From Oxalobacteraceae bacterium OTU3CINTB1 (lineage in GTDB: Bacteria; Pseudomonadota; Gammaproteobacteria; Burkholderiales; Burkholderiaceae_D), in contig CP099652.1 of assembly GCA_024123955.1 (NCBI GenBank), positions 310,001 through 374,000 on the forward strand: a stretch of DNA of 64,000 bases, given 5' to 3'. The translations under genes and the position numbers were made by a program. Every line of letters begins with the position of its first letter. Position 1 is the first letter of the stretch. Below the pieces are notes generated by a model. That model did no database searches and was not told the DNA's origin. It saw nothing but the letters and a program-made list of their open reading frames with translations. This document shows positions 9,100 to 16,694 of the stretch, piece after piece.

Positions 9100-9435
9100 T
9101 AGCTATCTCACTTTTTTTCAAGATTCCATCTTAACTCTTCCGCTATGAAACAGGAAAGGGAAGAAGGGCGCTCAACAGTGACGGATAGTATGATTCTCAG
9201 GAATATAAGCGCCGAGCTTTCGCTCTTCAACCTCAATCCTTGGAGCGCAATCCGAGTAAAACCGGCGCACGGTCTGTTGATTTACATTTTTGCAACATTG
9301 CATACCTTAGGCCCAATAATCTCCTCTGCTTTCTGCGGTGGCGCGGCATTGAGAGAGAGGCAACAGGGGCAATTTGAGCGATCCCGAGAAATCCAACTCG
9401 ACCACCAAGGCAGTAACCCTCCTGTTGCGTAGTTT
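9100..9435. other. Non-coding or decayed stretch upstream of mod
   Basis: These 336 bases hold the presumed promoter region of the leftward mod-res operon. A rightward 95-codon frame spans 9145-9432 but has no recognisable protein character and no ribosome site. I interpret the stretch as island boundary DNA. Confidence 0.3.
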
Positions 9436-9560
9436 GAGGCAGAAGGGGCCGCCCGCAACGATATGCTCGCCACCGAAAGCAAATATGGATGGGATCGTGA
9501 TGGTATCAAGCTGGCCGCGCAGTAAAACGACATCCTAGCGGGCGACCAAGGTCGGCGGGT
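9436..9560 (+). pseudogene. Relic of a glycosyltransferase 3' end
   Basis: Translated from 9436, this reads EAEGAARNDMLATESKYGWD (stop further on at 9523), which lines up with the C-terminus of the glycosyltransferase at 2091-3257 (segment containing GRNGRRAAESKYRWDWEGAK). After the in-frame stop the similarity resumes (NDILAGD against ADILAEV). No start or upstream coding part exists. It is diverged, not a fresh duplication, and is best read as the stump of a second, related glycosyltransferase gene interrupted or deleted when the low-GC island arrived. Confidence 0.65.
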
Positions 9561-9644
9561 TCAGGTCAGGACGGATTGGAGTACGGCTGATGACATATCG
9601 AGGGATGCATTTTTTGAATGGCCTAGCGGGATCCGGTATCGATT

Positions 9645-9839
9645 CTAACCCCCGTAAGCTTTTTTTAGCTTTCCAGTCAGCGTCGATATGCCCGCTTTCA
9701 CTGCGACAGCACGAAGCTTGGCGGGATTCTTCTTCAAGTCCGAGACAATAGCTCGAAATGTCGCCAACTCCGAGTTGGCGGAATATTTTATGCTGAAGCG
9801 GCCTGAAGCGGATGAGCGAGTAGCGCTAGACTTTGTCAT
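9645..9839 (-). CDS. Small basic protein, 64 aa, unknown function
   Basis: I do not recognise it with certainty. The start ATG at 9839 is preceded by GGGAGACTATC, a good ribosome site. The sequence is Ser/Lys rich at the N-terminus and has a helical middle (FRAIVSDLKKNPAKLRAVAV) and a Gly/Lys-rich end (GISTLTGKLKKAYGG). It has no membrane segment. It lies between the glycosyltransferase relic and lipA, at the outer edge of the restriction-modification island and on the same strand as mod. It could be a small DNA-binding or antitoxin-like protein; nothing stronger can be said. Confidence 0.55.
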   Translation of the reverse strand: MTKSSATRSSASGRFSIKYSANSELATFRAIVSDLKKNPAKLRAVAVKAGISTLTGKLKKAYGG

Positions 9840-9999
9840 GATAGTCTCCCACGTGACTTCAAATTATAGCCCACGCCTGCGGCGATTTGATATGAGGCGA
9901 CATGACGCCGCTCAGAGAGAGATGGACAGGATTGTGCCCCTAACATCCAGCCCATCGAGAGCTAGCGCATCGTTGAAATGCTGGGGACTGAGAAGCGCA

Positions 10000-10022
10000 G
10001 GTGGCCACGATCCGTGACCACC
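10000..10022 (-). terminator. Hairpin downstream of lipA, possible terminator without U-tract
   Basis: GGTGGCCACG and CGTGACCACC form a 10-bp stem with one mismatch around a 3-base loop, starting 16 bases after the lipA stop. A second, smaller hairpin (CACCCG/CGGGTG, 10019-10036) overlaps it. No T-run follows on the minus strand, so Rho-independent activity is uncertain. Confidence 0.35.
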
Positions 10023-10037
10023 CGGCAGTGCGGGTGA

Positions 10038-11030
10038 TTACTCGTTGACGGCGGCCAGCACGTTATGCGCCTGCTCGTCCGCATGGTACGAGCTGCGCAC
10101 CATGGCGCCGACGGCGGCGTGCTTGAAGCCCATCTTGTACGCTTCCGCCTCGAACATCTTGAACACGTCCGGGTGCACGTAGCGGCGCACCGGCAGGTGG
10201 CTGTTCGACGGCGCCAGGTACTGGCCGATGGTCAGCATGTCGATGTTGTGCTCACGCATGTCGCGCATCACTTGCAGGATTTCCTCGTCGGTCTCGCCCA
10301 GGCCGACCATGATGCCCGACTTGGTTTTGACTTCAGGATACAGCTCCTTGAATTCCTTGAGCAGTTGCAGCGAGTGCATGTAGTCCGAACCCGGACGCGC
10401 TTCCTTGTACAGGCGCGGCACCGTTTCCAGGTTGTGGTTCATCACGTCCGGCAGGCCGTCCTTGAAGATGTCCAGCGCCTTTTGCAGGCGGCCGCGGAAG
10501 TCCGGCACCAGCACTTCGATCTGGGTCTTCGGCGACAGCGCGCGGGTGTTCTGGATGCACTCGACGAAGTGGCCGGCGCCGCCGTCGCGCAAGTCGTCGC
10601 GGTCGACCGAGGTGATGACCACATAGCTCAGGCGCAGCTCGGCGATGGTGCGCGACAGGTTGCCCGGCTCTTCCTTGTCCAGCGGATCGGGACGGCCGTG
10701 GCCGACGTCGCAGAACGGGCAGCGGCGGGTGCACTTGTCGCCCATGATCATGAAGGTGGCGGTGCCCTTGCCGAAGCATTCGCCGATGTTCGGGCAGCTC
10801 GCTTCTTCGCAGACGGTGACCAGCTTGTTCTCGCGCAGGATGTCCTTGATCTCGTAGAAACGGGTCGAGGCCGACGCGGCCTTGACGCGGATCCACTCCG
10901 GCTTCTTCAGACGCTCAACTTGCTCGATCGGCACGATCTTGATCGGGATGCGCGCGGTCTTGCTGGCGCCTTTTTGCTTTTCGCTCGGGTTGTAAGCGGG
11001 GGCAATGCTGGAGGTGGTCTCAGTGGTCAT
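10038..11030 (-). CDS. lipA: Lipoyl synthase, 330 aa
   Basis: Radical-SAM enzyme inserting two sulfurs into octanoyl-protein to make lipoate. Both iron-sulfur clusters are visible: auxiliary cluster C74, C79, C85 ([12 protein letters not shown]) and radical-SAM cluster C100, C104, C107 (CTRRCPFC). The C-terminal RSSYHADEQ supplies the conserved Ser ligand region. The start is placed at MTTETTSS; the open frame extends 8 codons further into lipB. The start overlaps the lipB 3' end by 11 bases, so the pair is translationally coupled. Everything looks functional. Confidence 0.96.
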   Translation of the reverse strand: MTTETTSSIAPAYNPSEKQKGASKTARIPIKIVPIEQVERLKKPEWIRVKAASASTRFYEIKDILRENKLVTVCEEASCPNIGECFGKGTATFMIMGDKCTRRCPFCDVGHGRPDPLDKEEPGNLSRTIAELRLSYVVITSVDRDDLRDGGAGHFVECIQNTRALSPKTQIEVLVPDFRGRLQKALDIFKDGLPDVMNHNLETVPRLYKEARPGSDYMHSLQLLKEFKELYPEVKTKSGIMVGLGETDEEILQVMRDMREHNIDMLTIGQYLAPSNSHLPVRRYVHPDVFKMFEAEAYKMGFKHAAVGAMVRSSYHADEQAHNVLAAVNE

Positions 11031-11748
11031 TTGGCTGCGTGCCCTCGCGGGCATAGTTTGGTTGTTCGTGTATTGCTGCTGGTTCTACAAGAGCCAGGAC
11101 GCGTATCAGTTCGTCGGCCAGTTGCTGTTGCACGTCCGACAATTGCGCCTGGGCGCCGACGGACCGCATATCGACTGTTTCCAGCCCGGCATAGCCGCAA
11201 GGATTAATCCAGGAAAACGGGGCCAAATCCATCGCCACATTCAGCGACAGCCCATGGTAGGTGCAACCGTTGCCGCGCACTTTCAAGCCGAGCGCGGCGA
11301 TTTTGGCGCCTCGCTTCGGCCCGCCGGCCATATAAATGCCCGGCGCGCCTTCAACGCGCTCACCGACGAGATTATACGCCCCTAATACATTGATGATCCC
11401 CTGCTCGATTTTATGGACGAATTGCCGGGCATACAGCTTGCCGCCGGGCTTGTTGCGGCGCAGGTCGATCAGCATGTAAATCACCACCTGGCCGGGGCCG
11501 TGGTAAGTGACTTCGCCGCCCCGGTCGGTCTGCACCACGGGGATGGCGGACGCGCCGGCCAGCAGGTGGCCACGGTCGGCGCCCAGGCCCAGCGTGAAAA
11601 CGGGCGGGTGCTCGACGATCCACAGTTCGTCGCGGGTGTCCGGCGTGCGCGCGTCGGTGAAGGCGCGCATCGCGGCAAAGGTGCTGTCGTAGTCGGCGAG
11701 ACCGAGGTGGCGGATCAGCGCCGGCCCGATTTGGGTAGGAGACGTCAT
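11020..11748 (-). CDS. lipB: Octanoyltransferase, 242 aa
   Basis: LipB moves octanoate from acyl-carrier protein to lipoyl domains, the step before LipA. Motifs: [12 protein letters not shown] (about 77-88), catalytic Lys149 in GAKIAALG and catalytic Cys184 in [11 protein letters not shown] at 11748 is chosen since it starts the conserved domain ([16 protein letters not shown]) and follows AGGAG-poor but typical context; the frame is open for 31 further codons without family resemblance. It overlaps lipA. In relatives ybeD usually sits directly upstream; here a LysR gene on the other strand has come between. Confidence 0.95.
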   Translation of the reverse strand: MTSPTQIGPALIRHLGLADYDSTFAAMRAFTDARTPDTRDELWIVEHPPVFTLGLGADRGHLLAGASAIPVVQTDRGGEVTYHGPGQVVIYMLIDLRRNKPGGKLYARQFVHKIEQGIINVLGAYNLVGERVEGAPGIYMAGGPKRGAKIAALGLKVRGNGCTYHGLSLNVAMDLAPFSWINPCGYAGLETVDMRSVGAQAQLSDVQQQLADELIRVLALVEPAAIHEQPNYAREGTQPNDH

Positions 11749-11906
11749 GCCGCCATTATAAATCAGCCGGCAAAGCGGGGCTGAAGGCGGCCAGCCCGGC
11801 TGATGACCCGGCGGCCACTGCTGCATCGACCGACCTTGCATTGGACGGCGGCATCATCCTGCAATTTTTTCGGCTCGTCGATACACGGCCGCCGGCTTGG
11901 CTAGAT

Positions 11907-11993
11907 TTATTCACATGCCACACCTTGCCGTAGCGCCTGTATAACGTTATATTTTCGTGATTCCTGCTAATTTTATTCACATAGTTATCCACA
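11907..11993 (+). promoter_or_regulatory. Three DnaA-box matches plus a 12-bp palindrome upstream of the LysR gene
   Basis: TTATTCACA at 11907-11915 and 11973-11981 and TTATCCACA at 11985-11993 all fit the DnaA consensus TTWTNCACA and point the same way. The perfect palindrome TATAACGTTATA lies between them (11940-11951) in an AT-rich patch that stands out in this genome. The palindrome may be the LysR autoregulatory site; DnaA binding is a prediction only. Confidence 0.45.
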
Positions 11994-12006
11994 GCATGCC
12001 GACCTG

Positions 12007-12909
12007 ATGAGCGCCAGCCGCCGCCTGCCCAATTTTTCCGCTTTGCGCGCCTTCGAGGCGGCGGCCCGGCACGAGAACTTCTCGCGGGCGGCGGAAGAGT
12101 TGCATCTGACGCATGGCGCGATCAGCCATCAGGTCCGGGCGCTGGAGCAGGAATTGGGCAGGCCGCTGTTCGTGCGTCACGGCCGACAGGTGAAAATAAC
12201 CAGCGACGCGCTCAAATTTGCCCAGTTTTTAGGCAAATCCTTTGCCGATATTGCCGCTGCGGCCGACGCGATGCGGGCGGCCAGCGTCAACCAGCGGCTG
12301 ACGGTGACGTCGATTCCGTCGTTCGCGGCGCGCTGGCTCGCGCCCCGGCTGGGGCGGTTCATCGACTTGCATCCCGATATAGAGGTGGTGCTGCAGTCGA
12401 GCGGGCAACTGCAGGATCTGGCGCGCGACGGCATCGATGTCGGCATCCGTTTTGGCCGGGGCGACTATCCGGGCATGGTGGTGGAGCGGCTGATGGGCGA
12501 CGTCTACTATCCGGTAGTGAGTCCCCACTATCGCGACGGCGCCCTGCCGGCAACGCCGCAACACCTGCCGCAGCAGACGCTGCTGCGCTCGGTCGAGCCC
12601 TGGTCGCCATGGCTGAGGGCGGCAGGCGTCGACATGGCCGAGCCGTCGGGCGGAGTGATGTTCGAAGATTTGTCGATGCTGATACGCTCCGCCGCCGATG
12701 GCAACGGGGTGGCGCTGGTGCGCCATATGGTGGCGATGCAGGAGATCGCCTCCGGGCAACTGGTGCGGCTGTTCGATATCGCCACACCCTGCCCGGATGA
12801 GTATTTCTTCGTCGCGCCGGCCGCCTCGGCCGACAGGCCGCAGGTGGTGGCGTTCCGCGACTGGTTGCTGGAAGAGATAGCCGCCTTCCAGCGCCAGCAA
12901 CTTACATGA
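12007..12909 (+). CDS. LysR-family transcriptional regulator, GcvA-like, 300 aa
   Basis: An N-terminal winged helix-turn-helix (residues 8-67: LRAFEAAARHENFSRAAEEL then HGAISHQVRALEQELG) is followed by a periplasmic-binding-like effector domain (about 93-295). The wording of the HTH (LTHGAISHQVRALE) places it with GcvA-type regulators. It lies between lipB and ybeD on the opposite strand, its 3' end overlapping the ybeD stop by 8 bases, so it looks like an insertion into an ancestral ybeD-lipB-lipA operon. Targets are unknown; the palindrome at 11940-11951 is a candidate self-operator. Confidence 0.88.
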   Translation: MSASRRLPNFSALRAFEAAARHENFSRAAEELHLTHGAISHQVRALEQELGRPLFVRHGRQVKITSDALKFAQFLGKSFADIAAAADAMRAASVNQRLTVTSIPSFAARWLAPRLGRFIDLHPDIEVVLQSSGQLQDLARDGIDVGIRFGRGDYPGMVVERLMGDVYYPVVSPHYRDGALPATPQHLPQQTLLRSVEPWSPWLRAAGVDMAEPSGGVMFEDLSMLIRSAADGNGVALVRHMVAMQEIASGQLVRLFDIATPCPDEYFFVAPAASADRPQVVAFRDWLLEEIAAFQRQQLT

Positions 12910-13177
12910 CGATCTTCACCATCGGGTGCGCCGACAGTTCGGAATACAGCGCGTCGAGCTGCTCGCGGCTGACGGCGCGCACGGTCACGGTCAGGCCGGT
13001 GTAGTTGCCCTTGGCCGACGGCCGTACTTCCATTTTGCCTTCGTGGAATTCCGGATCGTGCTTTTGCACGACCAGCACGATGGTCGGGGCGAAGTCGATA
13101 TGAGTCGGCCCCATCACCTTGATCGGGAAGTCGCTCGGGTATTCGATGAGGGACTCTGACGGCGGGATCGCTTGCAT
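12902..13177 (-). CDS. ybeD: DUF493/YbeD family protein, 91 aa
   Basis: Small ACT-like protein conserved next to lipB in proteobacteria; a regulatory role in lipoate metabolism is suspected but not proven. The conserved core (IEYPSDFPIKVMG, SAKGNYTGLTVTVRA, LYSELSAHPMVKIVM) is present. ATG at 13177 is preferred to the ATG at 13183 because GGA lies 6 bases before it; the longer frame starting at 13216 reads through the upstream terminator. It is separated from lipB by the LysR gene, so it now needs its own promoter. Confidence 0.9.
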   Translation of the reverse strand: MQAIPPSESLIEYPSDFPIKVMGPTHIDFAPTIVLVVQKHDPEFHEGKMEVRPSAKGNYTGLTVTVRAVSREQLDALYSELSAHPMVKIVM

Positions 13178-13190
13178 ATTCATTCCAATC

Positions 13191-13226
13191 AAAAAGAAAA
13201 CCGGCGGCATCAACACGATGCCACCG
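13191..13226 (-). terminator. Rho-independent terminator of the PspA-like/DUF2491 operon
   Basis: On the minus strand CCGGTGGCATC and GATGCCGCCGG form an 11-bp stem with one mismatch (13201-13226), followed by TTTTCTTTTT (13200-13191). It ends leftward transcripts coming from 13266 and sits directly in front of ybeD. Confidence 0.85.
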
Positions 13227-13265
13227 GCCTCTATTGTAGCGAATTCACGGTAAGCGCCGCGTGGC

Positions 13266-14060
13266 TTACGATTTGCCCATCTCCAGCGCGGCCGGCGCGG
13301 CGGCCTGCTGGCCCGACAGCCGTTGCAGCCGCGCCAGCGCCGACTCGTTGCCCAGGCCGGGCTGGGTCACCGATTTGCGGATCGCTTCGAGCTCGGCCGC
13401 CTGCTCGTAAGGACGCTGGCCGATGTCGGTGACGATCTTCAGGCCGGCCGCCTCGTTGTTGATGGCCTGGGCGCGGCGGGACAGCGCGTTGAGGGCGCTC
13501 GAATTGCCGCGCATGCCCGACAGGCCGGCCAGCTGGGCCTGGCGCTCGGCGCGCAACTCCTGCAAGTCCTGCTGGGCGCGCGCGCTGGCCAGCGCCTGCA
13601 TCGCCTTCTTCGCCGCCGAATCGAACTCGGCCAGTTGCTTGGACAGCGCGTCGACGATGGTTTGCAGCTCGTCCATGTACTGGCGGGCGTCGGCCTCCTC
13701 CTGCAACTCCTGCGGCATGCGCTGCTTGTTGGCCTCCAGCTCGTCGCAGAACAGGGTGATCGTCGCCTCGGAAATCTTACCAGAGGCGAGGCGGTCGGCC
13801 AGGGTGCCGGCGGCCTGCTCGTCGGTGGCGATCAGCTGGCGCAGCTTGACCACGTCCGCCGCCTCCTTGTTGAAGGAGGCGCGGGCGGCCGCCAGCTTTT
13901 GCGCGGTGCTGCGCAGGCTGTCGGCCAGGCGGTCGCGGTCGGCCTCGGTCGCCGTTTCCGGATCAAAATTGGCGATCGCCTCGGACACGCGGTCCCCCAA
14001 GGCGCCAAAGTGTTTGGAGATCAGGCGCGCGGTCAAACCCCAGCCATTCGAGTTGCTCAT
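13266..14060 (-). CDS. PspA/IM30-like coiled-coil protein (YjfJ type), 264 aa
   Basis: Almost entirely helical, with long heptad-like runs of Ala, Glu, Arg and Gln and no membrane segment or signal peptide. That matches the membrane-associated coiled-coil PspA/IM30 fold. The assignment rests mainly on its partner: in enterobacteria the PspA-like YjfJ is encoded beside the DUF2491 protein YjfK, and the next gene here is a DUF2491 protein. The start follows GAAGGAAG. It is the last gene of a three-gene leftward operon closed by a strong terminator. A role in envelope stress or membrane maintenance is inferred. Confidence 0.6.
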   Translation of the reverse strand: MSNSNGWGLTARLISKHFGALGDRVSEAIANFDPETATEADRDRLADSLRSTAQKLAAARASFNKEAADVVKLRQLIATDEQAAGTLADRLASGKISEATITLFCDELEANKQRMPQELQEEADARQYMDELQTIVDALSKQLAEFDSAAKKAMQALASARAQQDLQELRAERQAQLAGLSGMRGNSSALNALSRRAQAINNEAAGLKIVTDIGQRPYEQAAELEAIRKSVTQPGLGNESALARLQRLSGQQAAAPAALEMGKS

Positions 14061-14097
14061 ATCGTTCTTCCTTCTACATTGAAGTTAAAAATGCGCA

Positions 14098-14883
14098 TCA
14101 TTGGATAACGATGCGTTCCTGCTCCACCGGGATGCCGATGACAAAGTCGACATGGATCCCGCGCTTCGATGCATCGCCGTTCACGCTGCTGATGATTTCA
14201 GTCGTGATGAGCAAATATTCGCTGCCGCCGTCGCGCAGCTGGCGCACGTACGGCATGAAATACATTTCCTGGCGTAAACCGAGGCTGCCGCTCGGGTTGT
14301 CGATCCGGGTCTCGGTGCCGGAGAAGGGCGCGATGAAGTCCTCGTCGTCGCTGCCGGCGTCGCGCCAGTAGTCGACGCCCTCGTCGGCGCCGAACACCAG
14401 GTCGAGGTCGGCCTCGTCCAGGCCGATGTCGCTCAGCTGGGCGCGCCACAAGGTATAGCTGCGGTCGCCCAAGCCGGCGTTGGCCAGGCCCATGTAGGCC
14501 TCCTGGTCTTCCACCGTCTCGGGAATCACGCGCGCCAGCTGGGTGCAATACATCACCTCGGCCACCTTGCCTTCGGCGTTCTGGTACACCTGCAAAAACT
14601 TTTCCTTCTCGTTCACATCGCCCGTGTCCAGGTAGTAACGGTACAGGCCGCCCGTCTGCTTGAGGCGGATTTGCGAAACGGCAACGATGCGGTTGTCGTC
14701 GGCGTCCGGCATCGCGATCAGCGAGCCATTGGCCAGCGCGCCCAACAGCGGCGACTGTTGCAGCCGCACCAGGCTGCCGATGCGGGCGCGCAGCGGCAGG
14801 TCCTGATCGGTGCGGGGCGCGTCGGCCCCGCTCAGCTTGGCCACGCCGTTGCGCAGGTAGTTGTAAGCGTCCGTCCAGCTCAT
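14098..14883 (-). CDS. DUF2491 family protein (YjfK-like), 261 aa
   Basis: A soluble acidic protein of the DUF2491 family: it opens with a short helical lead (MSWTDAYNYLRNG), then LRARIGSLVRL, and contains the GGLYRYYLD...EKEKFLQVY and QEMYFMPYVRQL stretches I associate with YjfK. Its biochemical function is unknown. The start at 14883 follows GAGAGGAA and begins one base after the TGA of the upstream gene, so translation is coupled. The longer open frame upstream is out-of-frame overlap with the Pro-rich protein. Confidence 0.75.
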   Translation of the reverse strand: MSWTDAYNYLRNGVAKLSGADAPRTDQDLPLRARIGSLVRLQQSPLLGALANGSLIAMPDADDNRIVAVSQIRLKQTGGLYRYYLDTGDVNEKEKFLQVYQNAEGKVAEVMYCTQLARVIPETVEDQEAYMGLANAGLGDRSYTLWRAQLSDIGLDEADLDLVFGADEGVDYWRDAGSDDEDFIAPFSGTETRIDNPSGSLGLRQEMYFMPYVRQLRDGGSEYLLITTEIISSVNGDASKRGIHVDFVIGIPVEQERIVIQ

Positions 14884-14884
14884 C

Positions 14885-15754
14885 TCAATTCCTCTCGAAT
14901 GAATAGTGGGGCTGTCTGGCCGCGCGCAGCCGGCGCACCTTGCGCACCGCCAACACGGCCGCCCAGGCGATGCCGCTCCACAGGGCCAGCCAGGCGAACC
15001 AGCGTAGTACGCTGGCGCCGAACGACGGTTGAGGCGGCGCAGGCGTGCGCGCATTGGCGGCCGGCGCATCAACTGCAGCCGCATCGCCGAGGCCGGGCAT
15101 GCCGGTGATCTGGCCGGCCTGGTTGATGGCCGGCATGGGCGGCGGCACGCTGCCCGCCGTGGCCGGGGTGGTCGCGGCCACGGGCGAGGGCGACGATGTC
15201 GAAGATGTGGGGTAAGCCACCGGCTGGTTGGCCTGGCTCATCGCCCGGCCCAGCATGAATCCCACCACGCCGCTCATCAGACCGCTATTGCCGGACGGCG
15301 GCGGCTGCACGATGGGATAGCCGGACGGCACGGTGCCGGTGTTGCGGGACGCAATCGCATCCGGCCGGGCCGGACGCACCGGCGTATCGTTCAACGGCGG
15401 CAACGGCGCCGGCGCGCGCCCTGCTGCGCGCCGGGCCTCCAGATTGTTCAGCGCCCGGGCTTGCGTCGCGCTGCGGTCGAGGTCGCGCGAGGCCGCCGAT
15501 GCATTCGCAGGGCGGTTACGCGGATAGGCGGATGCCGGCGAGCCGGGCGCCTTGCCGAACGCGCCAGGACCGCTCTGGCGGTCGGCCGGTGGCGCCGATG
15601 GCCGGCTCCTCGCGGCATTGCCTTTTTGTGAAGAAAATCCACTTTTGTAGGTTGACGATGTGCCAAAATAAGGCTGGGCCTCGGCTTGCGCCGGGGCGCT
15701 GGCGCCGAGTGCAAGGCAAAAGCTCAGCAACAGTGCGGATTGAAGGGGCTTCAT
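14885..15754 (-). CDS. Secreted proline/alanine-rich single-span membrane protein, 289 aa
   Basis: First gene of the leftward operon. A signal peptide covers residues 1-24 (cut expected after APAQA). A long low-complexity Pro/Ala/Ser/Thr region follows, interrupted by a short hydrophobic Gly-rich segment (SGLMSGVVGFMLGRAM), and a C-terminal membrane helix (about 252-274, VLRWFAWLALWSGIAWAAVLAV) ends in a basic tail RKVRRLRAARQ. The layout suggests an inner-membrane anchored periplasmic linker. I know no named family. Being coupled to DUF2491 and PspA-like genes, it may be the membrane partner of that pair. Confidence 0.7.
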   Translation of the reverse strand: MKPLQSALLLSFCLALGASAPAQAEAQPYFGTSSTYKSGFSSQKGNAARSRPSAPPADRQSGPGAFGKAPGSPASAYPRNRPANASAASRDLDRSATQARALNNLEARRAAGRAPAPLPPLNDTPVRPARPDAIASRNTGTVPSGYPIVQPPPSGNSGLMSGVVGFMLGRAMSQANQPVAYPTSSTSSPSPVAATTPATAGSVPPPMPAINQAGQITGMPGLGDAAAVDAPAANARTPAPPQPSFGASVLRWFAWLALWSGIAWAAVLAVRKVRRLRAARQPHYSFERN

Positions 15755-15840
15755 GATGTCTTTTCACAAACAAGTTGAATAAAAAGCAGCATAGCGCCCG
15801 ATTGCGGCGGATGCATCGGTAATAAAAGGCACGCTTCACC

Positions 15841-16332
15841 ATGACTCGCAAATACCTGGACATGAACCAACACGACGCGCTCTACAAGGTGGCGCGCAGC
15901 TATCCCGGCGGCATCGACGCGCTTGCGCAAGCGATGGGCATCTCGGTCAACGTGCTGCGCAACAAGCTGGCGCCGACGATCGCCTCGCACTATCCGTCGT
16001 TCGAGGAAGTGTCGGCGGTGGTCGACCTGTGCCACCGTGCCGGCGTGGCCGAGGCGCACCTGCCGCTGCACGCGCTGCTGACGCGCCACGGCATGGCCGC
16101 GTTCGTCGTCCCGCTGCCGGAAAGCATCGGCGACGACGACCTCTCGCAAACGGTGTGCAAGGTGATGAGTCAAGTGGGATCGGTGGCCGAAGCGGTCTCG
16201 ACGGCGCTGATGGACGGCAAGGTCACGGCCGCCGAGGCCGACCTGATCGAGCGCGAATTCCAGGGCGCGCTATCGGCGCTGGGAGAATGGCGCGCCCGCC
16301 TGCGCCAAAAAGCCGCCCGCAACCCCGGCTAA
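15841..16332 (+). CDS. Phage CII-like regulatory protein, 163 aa
   Basis: The N-terminal 60 residues (HDALYKVARSYPGGIDALAQAMGISVNVLRNKLAP) form a helix-turn-helix of the CII/CP76 phage-regulator type; the rest is helical. It is divergent from the secreted-protein operon with 86 bases between starts, so it may control that operon. No other phage gene lies nearby, making this a domesticated regulator. ATG at 15841 has no clear ribosome site; ATG at 15862 (MNQHDAL) is an equally plausible start. Confidence 0.72.
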   Translation: MTRKYLDMNQHDALYKVARSYPGGIDALAQAMGISVNVLRNKLAPTIASHYPSFEEVSAVVDLCHRAGVAEAHLPLHALLTRHGMAAFVVPLPESIGDDDLSQTVCKVMSQVGSVAEAVSTALMDGKVTAAEADLIEREFQGALSALGEWRARLRQKAARNPG

Positions 16333-16344
16333 TCCAAAACAACT

Positions 16345-16442
16345 CCGGGGTCAGGTCCACCATTTCTACACAAGCTGAACAGTAGAGCGGAGAATCGCGC
16401 CCTACAGCTTAGTCCGTGTAGAAAAAGTGGACCTGACCCCGG
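16345..16442. repeat. 98-base palindromic repeat with GGGGTCAGGTCCAC ends
   Basis: CCGGGGTCAGGTCCAC (16345-16360) is perfectly mirrored by GTGGACCTGACCCCGG (16427-16442). Pairing continues inward with CATTTCTACAC against GTGTAGAAAAA (9 of 11) and AAGCTG against CAGCTT. The GGGGTCAG core recurs in the repeat at 35171-35350. It looks like a REP/MITE-like element; no REP transposase is in the window. Confidence 0.75.
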
Positions 16443-16452
16443 ATTTGGGGGC

Positions 16453-16478
16453 AAAAAAAAGCCAGCCCGTAGGCTGGC
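16453..16478 (-). terminator. Rho-independent terminator downstream of the FecR/DUF6600 gene
   Basis: Read on the minus strand, GCCAGCC and GGCTGGC form a 7-bp stem with a 4-base loop (16461-16478), followed by eight T. It would end the leftward transcript of the gene whose stop is at 16695. Between stop and terminator (16479-16694) I see no other supported gene. Confidence 0.85.
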
Positions 16479-16694
16479 GAAGACTATTCTCTCTCGGGAA
16501 TTACCTAGAAAATAGCAGGGCAAATGGATGCGGTCCCGACGGCCTTGCGCGGCGGACGATCTCGTCCTTGTCTTCGCGCTGCCACCGTTTTGCAATGTTG
16601 CTACTGTATGCAAAGCGGTGGACCACTGCCAGCCGATTGTGACGAACTGCATTTTTTGCTGCCTGAACTGCCATTTTCCGGGTTAAACCGTCGC

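Noticed and set aside
9145..9432. 95-codon plus-strand frame between mod and the glycosyltransferase relic
   Set aside because: No ribosome site, no family resemblance, ends at the relic; treated as boundary DNA.
15841..16332. Prophage remnant suggested by the CII-like gene
   Set aside because: No integrase, structural or lysis gene and no composition change around it; more likely a domesticated regulator.
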